A DNA stretch of 64,000 nt from Skermanella pratensis. Its GTDB lineage: Bacteria > Pseudomonadota > Alphaproteobacteria > Azospirillales > Azospirillaceae. The notes beneath the pieces are model-generated. The model was not told the DNA's origin, ran no database searches, and saw nothing but the letters and a program-made list of their open reading frames with translations. Numbering within the stretch: position 1 is the first letter of the stretch; each line of letters starts with the position of its first letter. The translations under genes were made by a program, and so were the position numbers. Location of the stretch: contig NZ_CP030265.1 in the NCBI RefSeq assembly GCF_008843145.1, forward strand, positions 3,898,501 to 3,962,500, given 5' to 3'. This document shows positions 24,402 to 33,819 of the stretch, one piece after another.

Positions 24402-24734
24402 ATGGTGCAGCAAGACGACGTGATCGAACGGACTTCGATCGTGACCTATGCCCTGCTCGAGGAATTGCACACGGTTCTCGCCGATTCCGCCAAGCCTGAC
24501 GAAACCAGCCTTGGCGTCATCATGGGACTGGCGATGTTCCTGGACGAGAAGATCGGCCCGATTCGGTCCCAGAAGCTGATGTCGCAAGCGCCCGGCATCA
24601 TCCTGAAGACCGACGCCCATGTGACGGACGAACTGATGCAGCGCTTCGCTCCCGTCCTGCGCGCCTTCGGCACCCATCTGGCGGACTTCTCCACCGCGGC
24701 GGCACCGGCCCGGCCGCTCACGAAGGTCGTCTGA
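24402..24734 (+). CDS. Hypothetical protein (110 aa)
   Basis: Starting at ATG 24402 (MVQQDDVIERTSIVTYALLEELHTVL), the protein is soluble and helix-rich, with the phrase LGVIMGLAMFLDEKIGPIRSQKLMSQAPG. A TTG at 24369 would add eleven residues but lacks support. I recognise no domain. It lies 67 bases after the small Cys protein on the same strand and has normal codon use. Its role is unknown. Confidence 0.55.
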   Translation: MVQQDDVIERTSIVTYALLEELHTVLADSAKPDETSLGVIMGLAMFLDEKIGPIRSQKLMSQAPGIILKTDAHVTDELMQRFAPVLRAFGTHLADFSTAAAPARPLTKVV

Positions 24735-24874
24735 AGGTCATCTGACGGCGCATCGCCGAACGCCGTGGGCCGGGAGCCGGCCCGCGGACGGCGATGCGAG
24801 GTCTTCCCGACCCGCGACCATCGGACCGAAGCCGATATACTGCCGCGTGGAGCGCAACCGGGCGGAGGCAGCTC

Positions 24875-25192
24875 ATGGATTGGCTCGTCACTCTCGGCAT
24901 CGCCGTCGCCGCGGCGGGAACGGTCTTCATCCTCGTGATCGGGATCGCCGTGCATGACCTGCGGGGTCATCCGAGCCGCGGCATTTCCGACGTTTCGACC
25001 CGTCAGGCCATGTCCCTGCGCAAGGTGGGCGAGAACATGGCCGCCGTACAGAAGGACCTGCGGGAAGCCCAGATCCAGGCACCGGCCCGCGCCAACCGAA
25101 GGCTGAGCGCCCGGCTCGCCGAACTGTCGGCCCGCGTCGATGCGGACGACGGCGGCCTGATCATGGAAGACGACGACCGGGTGCTGCATTGA
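24875..25192 (+). CDS. Small single-span membrane protein with coiled coil
   Basis: A 105-residue protein beginning MDWLVTLGIAVAAAGTVFILVIGIAVHDL, one membrane segment at about residues 4-26. It is followed by a charged helix (RKVGENMAAVQKDLREAQIQ, then LSARLAELSARVDADDGG) likely to form a coiled coil in the cytoplasm. GGCGGAGGC before ATG 24875 is a good ribosome site. No family was recognised. Confidence 0.6.
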   Translation: MDWLVTLGIAVAAAGTVFILVIGIAVHDLRGHPSRGISDVSTRQAMSLRKVGENMAAVQKDLREAQIQAPARANRRLSARLAELSARVDADDGGLIMEDDDRVLH

Positions 25193-25247
25193 TGCGTTCC
25201 CAGGCGTTATCCTGGCGACCACCGTCTCTCCGATCCCAACCGTCGGT

Positions 25248-26102
25248 ATGAACGTGACCACACAGCATCAAGTCCTGCCGAACGCTGCCCTTGAACGTGC
25301 GCGCTGGACCGCCAGCGGACCGGCCTGGGACCGCTGGTCGGACCCGATGGCGGATATGGCGGACCGGCTCAACCTGCCGCTTCTCGACGCCTGCGGCGTG
25401 ATGCCGGGCGAGGCGGTGCTCGACCTCGCCTCCGGAGCCGGGGAGCCGGCGCTGAGCGCCGCGAAGCGCGTGGGGCCCGGCGGCAGCGTGCATGGCGTGG
25501 ATCTGGTCGAGGCGATGCTGGCCGGAGCCGTGCGCCGCGCATCCGCGTTCGACGGCCCGCCGCCCCGGTTCACCGTCGGCGACATGACGGCCCTGCCGTT
25601 CGCCGACGGGCAGTTCGACCGGGTGACTTGCCGGTTCGGCATCATGTTCGTTCCCGACACGCGGGCGTGCCTGGCCGAAGCGGTGCGGGTCCTGCGTCCG
25701 CACGGCAAGGCGGCGTTCATGGTCTGGGGACCGCTGGCGGACAATACCCTCTTCCGCGAACTCGACCAGGCGGTGACGGAAATCCTGGGACCGGACCCGA
25801 ACGACGCCCTGGCGCCCCTGTTCCGGTTCGACCAGCCCGGAGTCCTGGCCCGACTGATGGAAGACAGCGGCCTGCGCAAAGTATCGGAGCAGTCGCTCCG
25901 CCCGACCGCCCGGGTTCCCCTGGACAGGCCGTTCTGGCGCGCCTCGCTGGACATGGTTTTCGCGCCCCGGATCGCAGGGGCATCGGCGGAAAGCCGGGAA
26001 CGGCTGGATGCGGCGGTCACCGCCCGCTTCGCCGGCCTGGCGGTCGAGGGCATCTGCGCTCTCCACCTCCACGCGCTGATCGTCTCCGGCGAGGTGTTCT
26101 GA
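25248..26102 (+). CDS. SAM-dependent methyltransferase (UbiE-like, class I)
   Basis: A 284-residue class I methyltransferase. The SAM site is VLDLASGAGEPALSAAKRVGPGG, followed by HGVDLVEAML (acidic loop), GDMTALPFADGQFDRVTCRFGIMF and the post-motif LRPHGKAAFMVWGP. This is the Methyltransf_11/UbiE pattern used for small-molecule methylation. The substrate is unknown. ATG 25248 is the first start in frame. It stands alone between the small membrane protein and a convergent PAS-protein gene. Confidence 0.85.
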   Translation: MNVTTQHQVLPNAALERARWTASGPAWDRWSDPMADMADRLNLPLLDACGVMPGEAVLDLASGAGEPALSAAKRVGPGGSVHGVDLVEAMLAGAVRRASAFDGPPPRFTVGDMTALPFADGQFDRVTCRFGIMFVPDTRACLAEAVRVLRPHGKAAFMVWGPLADNTLFRELDQAVTEILGPDPNDALAPLFRFDQPGVLARLMEDSGLRKVSEQSLRPTARVPLDRPFWRASLDMVFAPRIAGASAESRERLDAAVTARFAGLAVEGICALHLHALIVSGEVF

Positions 26103-26169
26103 CGACCCGATCCGGCCAGCGGTCGCCGCACCGATCGGCATTTCGGTGAAGACCGCCGGCCCAGCGGCT

Positions 26170-26688
26170 TCAGACCTCCAAGCCGTGGGGGTCGAGCACC
26201 ATCAGGATGCCGAGGATCATCGCCGTGGAGCCGTCCGGCCCGGCCAGGGGCAGAAGAAGCTCCTCGAAGTCGAGGTAATCGCGGTCGCACCAGCCCAGGT
26301 CGCCCGACCGGAAACGCGGCTCCTGCGCCAAGGCGACATCCCTGGCCCGGGTGATGGCGGCGCGCCGGTGGTGCTCTTGCAGGCCGGTTCCCAAAGGCTG
26401 CCCCGTCAGGGGGCGGCGTAGCAGCCAGGACAACTTGGAGCCGGCCACGCGATAGCTGAACCACGGCTCGCCGTCATGCACGTTGAGCAGAAAGATGTTC
26501 TGCAGCGGCGCCGGAAAGTCGGCGGGATCGATGTCGGGCCGCTGGGGCAGCGCCATGCCGAGCGGACACCGGGACGCCCAGTACCCGTGGAGACGCTTCA
26601 GGCCGGGATTGGCCGGCCGGGGAAGCTGCAACCCGGATGGGGAAGCAATCTCAGGGCGACCTGGCTCGATGGCTGTAAAAGAGATCAT
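26170..26688 (-). CDS. PAS_5 family single-domain protein
   Basis: A 172-residue protein starting at 26688 (MISFTAIEPGRPEIAS). The core LKRLHGYWASRCPLGMALPQRPDIDPADFPAPLQNIFLLNV, followed by PWFSYRVAGSKLSWLLRRPLTGQPLG and LEELLLPLAG-like segments, matches the PAS_5 family (Pfam PF07310). This family is abundant in Rhodospirillales, usually as an orphan domain. It probably senses a small ligand, but no output domain is attached and the partner is unknown. The spacer before the divergent phospholipase gene (26689-26899) is AT-rich and likely carries both promoters. Confidence 0.75.
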   Translation of the reverse strand: MISFTAIEPGRPEIASPSGLQLPRPANPGLKRLHGYWASRCPLGMALPQRPDIDPADFPAPLQNIFLLNVHDGEPWFSYRVAGSKLSWLLRRPLTGQPLGTGLQEHHRRAAITRARDVALAQEPRFRSGDLGWCDRDYLDFEELLLPLAGPDGSTAMILGILMVLDPHGLEV

Positions 26689-26899
26689 GGACACCACCCT
26701 ACCGATCCAAAAAGTTAATGTCCAGATCATCATTAATTGTAATTAAATCCTGTTGTTCCCTATGGCGGCCGCGCCACAAACATTCGCTTTCGAAGTAGCC
26801 CGGTCGCTGGCCGACGAACGGGAAGGAACGAGAAAGCGTCTTGAGAGTTTATGGACCACTCCGCACCGTTCCGGCCGAAAACAAGACCAAAGTCCAGCC

Positions 26900-28465
26900 A
26901 TGTCAGATACGAGACCGATTCTTGTTCCAGGCCGAACCTGTTGGCGCACCGAACAGGCCAACCGCCTCGCCCTGATCATCGATGCCTGCGATTATTTCGC
27001 GGCGGCGAAGTCCGCGATCGCCCGCGCCCGGCACTCGATCTACATGATCGGCTGGGATTTCGACCTCCGGCTCAAGCTCGACCAGGGCAACCCCGATGTG
27101 GAGGAGCCGGACGAACTTGGCGCCTTCCTGAAGCACACGGTGAACAGCCGGCCGGGCCTGCAGGCATACATCCTCAAATGGGACATGGCGCTGCTGTTCA
27201 CGCTCAGCCGCCAGGTCCTGCCGATTCTGGCTCTCGACCTGATGACGCAGCGCCGCATCCATTTCCGGCTGGACGCCCAGCATCCGGCCGGGGCCGCCCA
27301 CCACCAGAAGATCATCGTGATCGACGACGCGCTGGCGTTCTGCGGCGGCATCGACATGACCGACTCGCGCTGGGACACCCGCGACCACGCTCCCGACGAC
27401 GAGCACCGCCGGCTGCCCAACGGGACGCCATACGGTCCGTTCCACGACGTGACCACCGCGGTGGACGGAGAGGCCGCCCGTGCCCTGGGCGAACTGGCGC
27501 GCGAACGCTGGCTCCGCGCCACCGGCGCCCGGCTTCCGCCGCCGCCGCCCGGCGAACTCGATCCCTGGCCGGACCGGCTGAAGGTGACCCTGCGGGATAT
27601 CCCGATCTCGATCGCGCGCACCTCGCCGCGCCACGGGAAGTACGAGGAGGTCCGCGAGATCGAGCGGCTCTATCTCGCGGCGCTGATGGCCGCCAAGCGG
27701 ACGGTCTACATGGAAAGCCAGTACATGGCCTCGCACGTGATCCGCGATGCCATCATCAAGCGGCTGCGCGAGCCGGACGGCCCGGAGATCGTCATCGTCA
27801 ACCCGATGACGGCAGACGGCTGGCTGGAACAGTCGGCCATGGACACCGCGCGGTCCATGATGGTGCGCCAGATCCGCCGCGAGGACCGGCATGACCGGTT
27901 CCGAATATATTACCCCGTCAATGCGGCCGGGACGGAGATCTATGTCCACGCCAAGGTGGTGGCGGTCGACGACCGCCTCCTGCGGGTCGGCTCGTCCAAC
28001 CTCAACAACCGCTCCATGGGCTTCGATACCGAATGCGACCTTGCGATCGAGGCAGTCGAGGGGGACGATGCCGCCGACCGGATCCGCGAGACCGTCATCA
28101 GCTTCCGCAACGATCTGGTCGCGGAACATCTGAACGTACCGATCGCGACCGTTGAGGAGCGGCTCGCCGCCGGACAGTCCCTGATCCAGGTGATCGACGG
28201 GCTGCGCACCGGGCAGGGGCGCACGCTGGTCCCGCTGAAGACCGAGGAACTGAACGAAGTCCAGGAGCAGGTGGTCGAAGCCCGGCTGCTCGACCCCGAG
28301 CGCCCGAAGCAGGTCGAGCGGACCCTGACCCACGCCATCAAGAGATATGCCACCCGGCCGAACCTCGCGGCACTGGGCGCCGTGGCCGGGCTGGGCATCG
28401 CCGCCATTGCCGGCGGCCGCCTCTACGCCAGGCGCTTCAAGGCCAAGCGCGGCAAGGACCGCTGA
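26900..28465 (+). CDS. Phospholipase D family protein
   Basis: A 521-residue member of the phospholipase D/cardiolipin synthase superfamily that would cut or transfer phosphatidyl groups. Two HKD motifs are present: HHQKIIVIDDALAFCGGID (about residue 134) and VHAKVVAVDDRLLRVGSSN (about residue 350). Both catalytic His and Lys residues are in place. The start is set at 26900 (MSDTRPILVPGRTCWR), since the family begins with this block; an in-frame ATG at 26753 would add 49 residues. A hydrophobic stretch near the C-terminus (LGAVAGLGIAAIAGGRLYA) before a basic tail could anchor it to the membrane. Confidence 0.88.
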   Translation: MSDTRPILVPGRTCWRTEQANRLALIIDACDYFAAAKSAIARARHSIYMIGWDFDLRLKLDQGNPDVEEPDELGAFLKHTVNSRPGLQAYILKWDMALLFTLSRQVLPILALDLMTQRRIHFRLDAQHPAGAAHHQKIIVIDDALAFCGGIDMTDSRWDTRDHAPDDEHRRLPNGTPYGPFHDVTTAVDGEAARALGELARERWLRATGARLPPPPPGELDPWPDRLKVTLRDIPISIARTSPRHGKYEEVREIERLYLAALMAAKRTVYMESQYMASHVIRDAIIKRLREPDGPEIVIVNPMTADGWLEQSAMDTARSMMVRQIRREDRHDRFRIYYPVNAAGTEIYVHAKVVAVDDRLLRVGSSNLNNRSMGFDTECDLAIEAVEGDDAADRIRETVISFRNDLVAEHLNVPIATVEERLAAGQSLIQVIDGLRTGQGRTLVPLKTEELNEVQEQVVEARLLDPERPKQVERTLTHAIKRYATRPNLAALGAVAGLGIAAIAGGRLYARRFKAKRGKDR

Positions 28466-28523
28466 ACGGCGACCCCATGACACGCCCGGCGGAAAACAGA
28501 GTGATTGGGAAGGATCGAAGGAT

Positions 28524-29396
28524 ATGCAAGGCAGGCGTTACCAGGACAGCTACGGGACATGGGGCGGATCGGCCGCCCCTCTCGCCGGAGCGGAGATAGT
28601 CGAGTACCGCCGCATCGCGTGGTCGGCGGTCTTCGCCGGCGTGGTGGTGGCGCTGGCGCTCAACCTCGTGCTGGCCATACTCGGAATCGGCATCGGACTG
28701 ACCACCATCGACCCGGCGCAGGCGGACTCTCCGCAGGCCAGCACCCTGGGGATCGCGGCGACGCTGTGGTGGATCGTCACCGCCCTGATCTCGCTGGCGG
28801 CTGGTGGCTGGGTGGCGGGCCGGATGGCCGGCATGTCGACGCGGGTCGACGGCGCGTTGCATGGCCTGATCACCTGGGGCATCGCGACGCTGCTGCTGTT
28901 CTGGCTGCTGACCAGCGCGGTGGGCAGCCTGATCGGCGGCACCTTCTCGGTCGTGGGCAACGCGCTCTCGACCGCGACGCAGGAGGCGACCCAGGCGGCC
29001 GGCCAGGCGGCGGGCCAGACCGATCCGGGCACGGCGCAGGGCATCCAGGAACAGGCCCGCGCCCTGCTCGCCCCCGACGGGGGATCGCTGCCGCAGGGGG
29101 CGCTCGACACCGTGAGCCGGATCGCCAGCGGCGACGTCTCCCAGGAAGAGTTGCAGACCGCCGCGTCGCGCCTTGCCGAACAGGCCGGCATTCCCGAGGA
29201 GCAGGCACGGCAGACCATCGAAAACCTGCGCCAGCAGTACGCCCAGACGGCCGAACAGGCCACCCAGGCGGCACAGGTGACGGCCGACACGATCTCCTCG
29301 GCGGCCCTGTGGTCGTTCCTGGCCCTGGTGCTCGGCGCCCTGGCCGGATCGCTCGGCGGCATGGCGGGCGCCCCGGCCGGCTGGGACCGCTACTGA
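28524..29396 (+). CDS. PhnA-like membrane protein
   Basis: A 290-residue inner-membrane protein. The N-terminal half has three hydrophobic segments (AWSAVFAGVVVALALNLVLAILG, LWWIVTALISLAAGGWVAGR, LITWGIATLLLFWLLTSAVG). Then comes an Ala/Gln/Thr-rich helical region (about 150-260), and a last membrane segment near the C-terminus. This matches the group often annotated PhnA-like in alphaproteobacteria, despite having no shown link to phosphonates. It follows the phospholipase D gene by 58 bases on the same strand, so a joint role in the envelope is possible. Confidence 0.7.
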   Translation: MQGRRYQDSYGTWGGSAAPLAGAEIVEYRRIAWSAVFAGVVVALALNLVLAILGIGIGLTTIDPAQADSPQASTLGIAATLWWIVTALISLAAGGWVAGRMAGMSTRVDGALHGLITWGIATLLLFWLLTSAVGSLIGGTFSVVGNALSTATQEATQAAGQAAGQTDPGTAQGIQEQARALLAPDGGSLPQGALDTVSRIASGDVSQEELQTAASRLAEQAGIPEEQARQTIENLRQQYAQTAEQATQAAQVTADTISSAALWSFLALVLGALAGSLGGMAGAPAGWDRY

Positions 29397-29501
29397 CGGC
29401 GGCCTGTCCGGAAAGACGTCGCCGGGAGCGGCGTTTACCGCGCGTTCATCGGTTTCTGGCAGCCATGTCGTCACATGACATCAGCGGCATGGCTCCAGAC
29501 G

Positions 29502-29986
29502 ATGACGCGTTCCCGGTTTCGCTCCCTGGCGGTCGCCGCCCTCCTCGTTGCCGGCGGCCTGCCCGGGGCATCGGCCCGGGACAAGGCGCCGCCGGCCATC
29601 GTCCTGGCCGAGCCGCCCGGCCCCGTGGCCGACCTGACCATCGCCGGGCACATCGACCGGATCGAGATCGGTCCGGAAATCGTGATCGAGGGCTGGGGCC
29701 TCCTGTCATCGGCTTCCCCCGCATCGGGCGCCCGGCTTCCCGGATCGGTCAGGATCCATAGCGACCTGGACATCCGGGGATCGCGGCCCGCCGGGTGCAA
29801 CGGCCCGATGTGGTGGCCGTCGTCGGCGATCCGGACCTGCTTTTCTCGGGCTTCGTCATCAGGATCGTGCCGGGGCCCGCCGTGCCGCCCGGCGGGTTCA
29901 CGCTGTGCGTGACGACCGATGACCCGCTCCACGGACGCTTCCGCATGCACGACAACCCGCAGGTGCCGTGCCCGCTCACGCCGTAG
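29502..29986 (+). CDS. Exported hypothetical protein, single frameshift
   Basis: Starting at 29502 (MTRSRFRSLAVAALLVAGGLPGASA), the protein has a clear Sec signal peptide. The mature part includes DLTIAGHIDRIEIGPEIVIEGWGLL. Near 29776-29779 the coding signal moves to another frame, continuing as IAARRVQRPDVVAVVGDPDLLFSGFVIRIVP and ending with PQVPCPLTP at 29986. One more G in the GGGG run joins the frames into a protein of about 161 residues. It resembles small secreted proteins with a beta-sandwich pattern, but I recognise no family. Real mutation or base-call error are both possible. Confidence 0.6.
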
Positions 29987-29992
29987 CCGGCA

Positions 29993-31084
29993 TCAGGACG
30001 GAGAAACCGTCATGCAGGCCGAGCCCTGGCTGGTCAGCCGCGCGCAGGCCCGGTCGGCGCTCGCCGAGGTGACGCCGAGGAGCCGGGCGCGGTACAGCCG
30101 TCCGGCCGGCGTATTGACTTCCATCACATAGACCCGCGCCGGGCTCAGGAGATCGGGAACGGCGCGGCGCGCATCCTCAACCGCCTTGTTGCTCTCCGTC
30201 GGCGAGCGGAAGGCGCCGACCTGGATGCCCCAATCCCCGACTGGGCCGCCGACCGGGCCGCCGACCGGGCCGATGGCGACCCGCTGGATGGGAGGCGTCG
30301 GCCCGGACGGCGCGGCGATACGGGCGACCTGGATGGGCGCCGCCGGAACCGGGGCGATCGGAACCGGGGCAGCGCTGGCGGTGATGACCGAGCGCGCGCG
30401 CGGCGGCGGAGCGGCCACCGCGACCACGGTCCTGGACGGGACGGCGGGAGGAGTCGCCGCGGCATACATGGTGTCGGCGACGCGCCGCGAGGGATGGATG
30501 CCGTCGATCTGCGGCGAGATCATCGCGACATAATTGCGGGTCTCCGACGGCAGGCCGCGGTCGCCGGTCAGATATTCCCCGTATCGGCCGGGACCGGCAT
30601 TGTAGGCGGCGAGGAAGCCGGGCGAGCCGAACTTCTCGTACATCTCGCGGAGATAGGCGGTGCCGGCCAGAATGTTGTCGCGCGGCTCGAACGGGTCCGA
30701 TCCCAGCCCGTGCCTGACCCGCAGCTCCTCGTAAGTGGAGGGCATGACCTGCATCAGGCCCATGGCGCCCGCCCGGCTGACGATCGGGCGTCCGTTCATG
30801 TGGGTGCGGCCGCCGCTCTCGACCTTCATCACCGCCCTGATCCAGGGCTCCGGAACGTCGAACCGCCGGGACGCCTCGGCGATGTGCGAGGCCCACGGGT
30901 CGCCCGAGAGGCCGCCGGTATAGCCGCCCTGCGCTGCCGGACCCGTCCGGTCCGACGGCGAGCTGGAGCAGCCGCTCAGCAGCGCCGCGGCGATGCCGAT
31001 GGCGATCCCGACGACCATGCCGCGAGGAACTGGGCCGCGAAGATGTCGGGCCGGATCTTCATGGGGCGGCGTCGGTATCGGCAT
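29993..31084 (-). CDS. Lytic transglycosylase lipoprotein with SPOR domain
   Basis: A 363-residue envelope enzyme. The N-terminus has a membrane segment ending in lipobox LLSGC (about residue 39). The SLT catalytic domain follows (about 65-200): RRFDVPEPWIRAVMKVESGG holds the catalytic Glu, then GAMGLMQVMPSTYEEL and LAAYNAGPGRYGEY. After a Pro/Ala linker comes a SPOR domain (about 285-363, WGIQVGAFRSPTESNKAVEDA) that binds denuded peptidoglycan at the septum. It would cleave glycan strands to release anhydro-muropeptides. Glycine/proline repeats (VGGPVGGPVG) sit just before the SPOR domain. Confidence 0.88.
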   Translation of the reverse strand: MPIPTPPHEDPARHLRGPVPRGMVVGIAIGIAAALLSGCSSSPSDRTGPAAQGGYTGGLSGDPWASHIAEASRRFDVPEPWIRAVMKVESGGRTHMNGRPIVSRAGAMGLMQVMPSTYEELRVRHGLGSDPFEPRDNILAGTAYLREMYEKFGSPGFLAAYNAGPGRYGEYLTGDRGLPSETRNYVAMISPQIDGIHPSRRVADTMYAAATPPAVPSRTVVAVAAPPPRARSVITASAAPVPIAPVPAAPIQVARIAAPSGPTPPIQRVAIGPVGGPVGGPVGDWGIQVGAFRSPTESNKAVEDARRAVPDLLSPARVYVMEVNTPAGRLYRARLLGVTSASADRACARLTSQGSACMTVSPS

Positions 31085-31210
31085 GGTTCAACAAGCTTAT
31101 AAAGACGAGGATATAAGTTCATAATATCGTTTGGGGTTTCCGGTCAATAAAATCCTCCGGCCGGTCCCCTGCCCCGCCCCTGCCGGATCTGCCCCTAAAC
31201 CATTGCGCGA

Positions 31211-31243
31211 GTCCGGCGGCCGCCGCATTGGCGGCCGCCGGAC
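31211..31243 (-). terminator. Perfect hairpin after the His-rich protein gene
   Basis: Perfect 14-bp arms (GTCCGGCGGCCGCC and its complement) flank a 5-base loop, 18 bases after the stop of the gene at 31262-31696. No strong U-run follows in that direction, so termination may be partial. Confidence 0.5.
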
Positions 31244-31261
31244 GCCGATCCCGGATGGCGG

Positions 31262-31696
31262 TCAGTATCCGTAGGAATGCTGCTGGGGCTGATGCTCCCC
31301 GCCGCCCTCGTGGTGGTGGCCATGGTCATGCTGATGGGCGTTATCGTGGTGGCCGTGGTGGCCTTCGTGCTGCTGGTCCCCGTCCTGCTGGCCCCCGTCC
31401 TGCTGGCCGCCTTCCGTCACGGACAGGGCGAGGTCGGGAAAGCTGCGCTCGACGATGCCGATCAGGACTTCGATGCGGTCGGCGGCATGGTCGGCCTTGG
31501 CCTGGAGCTCGTCGTACCTGCGGCGCAGCTCGCCCAGTTCGGTCCGCGCGGCGTCGCGCTCCTCCACCACGGTGCGATGCTCGTACCGCTGTTCGTCCAG
31601 CTTCTTCGACACGCTGTCGATCACCTGATCGATGCGCGCGAGGGCACTGTCCAGCTTGGATGCCTGACTGTCGGAAGAATGCTGAAAATCGCTCAT
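31262..31696 (-). CDS. Coiled-coil protein with histidine-rich tail (144 aa)
   Basis: The start at 31696 (MSDFQHSSDSQASKLDSALARID) gives 144 residues. Residues 10-90 are a long heptad-rich helix (LDEQRYEHRTVVEERDAARTELGELRRRYDEL), which predicts a coiled coil. From about residue 105 the tail is composed of Gln, Gly, Asp and above all His (QHEGHHGHHDNAHQHDHGHH), ending QQHSYGY. Such tails bind nickel, cobalt, zinc or copper. No family was recognised. A role as a metal store or metallochaperone is inference from the tail only. It precedes no metal transporter here. Confidence 0.7.
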   Translation of the reverse strand: MSDFQHSSDSQASKLDSALARIDQVIDSVSKKLDEQRYEHRTVVEERDAARTELGELRRRYDELQAKADHAADRIEVLIGIVERSFPDLALSVTEGGQQDGGQQDGDQQHEGHHGHHDNAHQHDHGHHHEGGGEHQPQQHSYGY

Positions 31697-31777
31697 GCTG
31701 ATCTGCTTTGCCTGTCTGAAGGTGCCCCTTGGCGCGGCCATTGATCGCGCGCGCTCAATACGGGGTCAACCTTATAA

Positions 31778-32527
31778 TCACCGCGGGTTTCGCGATTCCG
31801 AACAAAGTTCCGACCAGACGGCGCAGGCGTTCTGGGGGGCGGCGCCCAGCGCGGTGTTGTCGAAGATGCACCATGCGGGCGCCGTCCTGGAATCTCCCCG
31901 CACGGCCGCTTCCACGGCGCCCAGCCGCTCCGGCCCGTAGTCCGTGTGATAAATCTCGGGCGAGCCGTGCAGGCGGCGATAGACCAGCCCGTTCCAGCCG
32001 CCCGGCGCCTCCCCGCCGGGGACCGCGACCGGATCGGCGGCGACGCGCGCGACGTGGAATCGCTGCAGCAGGTCTTCCGGCCCGTCGTTGAACCAGCTCG
32101 GGTGCCGCGGTTCGCAAGCGATATCGCCTTCGAAACGATCGCGCAGGAGACCGAGGAAATCCTCGGCAGTGCTCCGCCGGTAAGCGAGGCTCGGCGGCAG
32201 CTGGACCAGCAGCGGCCCGAGGCGGTCGCCCAGCTCCCGGGCCTCGCCCAGGAACCGGCCGAGCAGGTCAGCGGGATCGGCCAGCCTGCGTTCGTGGGTG
32301 ATCTGCTTGGGCACCTTGACCGCGAATCGGAAGCCCTCCGGGACCGAGGCCGCCCAGCGGGCATAGGTTTCGGGCTTGTGCGGCCGGTAGAAGGAGCTGT
32401 TGATCTCCACCGCCGGCAGGCGGCGCGCGTAGCGTTCCAGATGGCTCCCCTCGGCCGGGAAGAGGCTGGTGTGCCGGCTGGGGATCGACCAGCCGGCACA
32501 CCCGACGAAGACTTGATGTTCCCCCAT
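31778..32527 (-). CDS. DUF72 domain protein
   Basis: A 249-residue TIM-barrel-like protein of the DUF72/YecE family. The start at 32527 (MGEHQVFVGCAGWSIP) gives the typical first strand. Characteristic segments are LPAVEINSSFYRPHKPETYARWAASVPEGFRFAVKVPKQITH, LLVQLPPSL and IACEPRHPSW. The function of the family is not settled. It lies just downstream of the TRAP transporter genes on the same strand (17-base gap), but is probably not part of the transport system. Confidence 0.88.
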   Translation of the reverse strand: MGEHQVFVGCAGWSIPSRHTSLFPAEGSHLERYARRLPAVEINSSFYRPHKPETYARWAASVPEGFRFAVKVPKQITHERRLADPADLLGRFLGEARELGDRLGPLLVQLPPSLAYRRSTAEDFLGLLRDRFEGDIACEPRHPSWFNDGPEDLLQRFHVARVAADPVAVPGGEAPGGWNGLVYRRLHGSPEIYHTDYGPERLGAVEAAVRGDSRTAPAWCIFDNTALGAAPQNACAVWSELCSESRNPR

Positions 32528-32544
32528 GCCGCGTAAACGGCGGT

Positions 32545-33819
32545 TCAGTACAGCAGGTTCCGGAACACCAGGGAGACGTCCGGCACGAAGGTGATGATCA
32601 TCAGGCAGGCCAGGATCACCAGCACGAAGGGCAGCAGGGGCCGGACGATCCGGTCGAGCGGGATGCCGGCTACCTGGCAGGCGGCGAACAGGTTGACCCC
32701 GAACGGCGGCGTGATCATGCCCATAGCGAGGTTGACCACCATCACGAGCCCGAAATGGATCGGATCGATCCCGAAATGAGCCGCGACGGGTGCCAGGATC
32801 GGGGCCAGCACGATGATCGCGGCCGACGTCTCCACGAACATGCCGAGCACGAACAGGAAGGCGTTGACCGCCAGCAGGAATCCGACCGTGCCGTCGATCG
32901 ACTGCACCAGCCACTCGCCGACCGCCACCGGGATGCCGGCCCGGTTGATCAGGAAGCTGAACAGCCCGGCGGTCGCGATGATGAACATGATGATCGCGGA
33001 GGAGATGACGCTCTTGCGCAGGATCGGCACCAGATCGGAAATCCCGATCTCGCGATAGATCACCAGCCCCACCAGCAGGGCGTAGAAGACCGCGACCACC
33101 GACGCCTCGGTCGGGGTGAAGACGCCGCCATAGATCCCGCCGATGATCACGACCGGCATCAGGAGCGCCAGGCCGGAGCGCCGGACGGCGGCCGTGAAGC
33201 TCAGCCGGCCGTCCCGGTCGTCGCGGCCATAGCCCTTGATGCGGCACCAGACATAGACGAAGGCGGTCAGCGCCGCGGCGATCAGCAGGCCCGGCCCGAT
33301 GCCGGCGATGAACAGCTCGCCGATCGACACTTCAGCCGAGACCGCGTAGAGGATCATCGGTATCGACGGCGGAATGATCACGCCCAGCTCGGCCGAGGTC
33401 GCCTGGAGGGCCGCCGCGAAGGGAGCGGGATAGCCGTGCTTCACCATGGCGGGGATCAGGATCGCGCCGATCGCGAAGGTCGTGGCGACGCTCGATCCGG
33501 ACACCGCGGCGAAGATCATGCAGGTCAGCACGCAGGTGCAGGCGAGCCCGCCCTGGACGCCGCCGACGATCGACTTGGCGAAATCGACCAGCCGCGTCGA
33601 GATGCCGCCGACCTCCATCAGGTTGCCGGCCAGGATGAAGAAGGGAATCGCCGCCAGCGGATAGCGGTCGAGCGAGACGAAGAGCTGCTGGGCGACCAGC
33701 AGCAGCGGCAGGTTGGTGAAACCGGCGATGCCGACGACGCTGGCGATGCCGATCGAGATCGCGATCGGGACGCTGAGCGCGAACAGCACCAGCATGGTGA
33801 CGAGGATGGTCGTGCTCAT
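32545..33819 (-). CDS. dctM: TRAP transporter large permease, DctM type
   Basis: The 424-residue membrane subunit of a sodium-driven TRAP importer, with twelve or so hydrophobic segments. Typical motifs are IPFFILAGNLMEVGGIS, MIFAAVSGSSVATTFAIG, ELGVIIPPSIPMILYAV and MGMITPPFGVNLFAAC. It overlaps the dctQ stop by 4 bases, so translation is coupled. Together with DctQ and DctP it should import a carboxylate such as a C4-dicarboxylate or sugar acid. Confidence 0.92.
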   Translation of the reverse strand: MSTTILVTMLVLFALSVPIAISIGIASVVGIAGFTNLPLLLVAQQLFVSLDRYPLAAIPFFILAGNLMEVGGISTRLVDFAKSIVGGVQGGLACTCVLTCMIFAAVSGSSVATTFAIGAILIPAMVKHGYPAPFAAALQATSAELGVIIPPSIPMILYAVSAEVSIGELFIAGIGPGLLIAAALTAFVYVWCRIKGYGRDDRDGRLSFTAAVRRSGLALLMPVVIIGGIYGGVFTPTEASVVAVFYALLVGLVIYREIGISDLVPILRKSVISSAIIMFIIATAGLFSFLINRAGIPVAVGEWLVQSIDGTVGFLLAVNAFLFVLGMFVETSAAIIVLAPILAPVAAHFGIDPIHFGLVMVVNLAMGMITPPFGVNLFAACQVAGIPLDRIVRPLLPFVLVILACLMIITFVPDVSLVFRNLLY

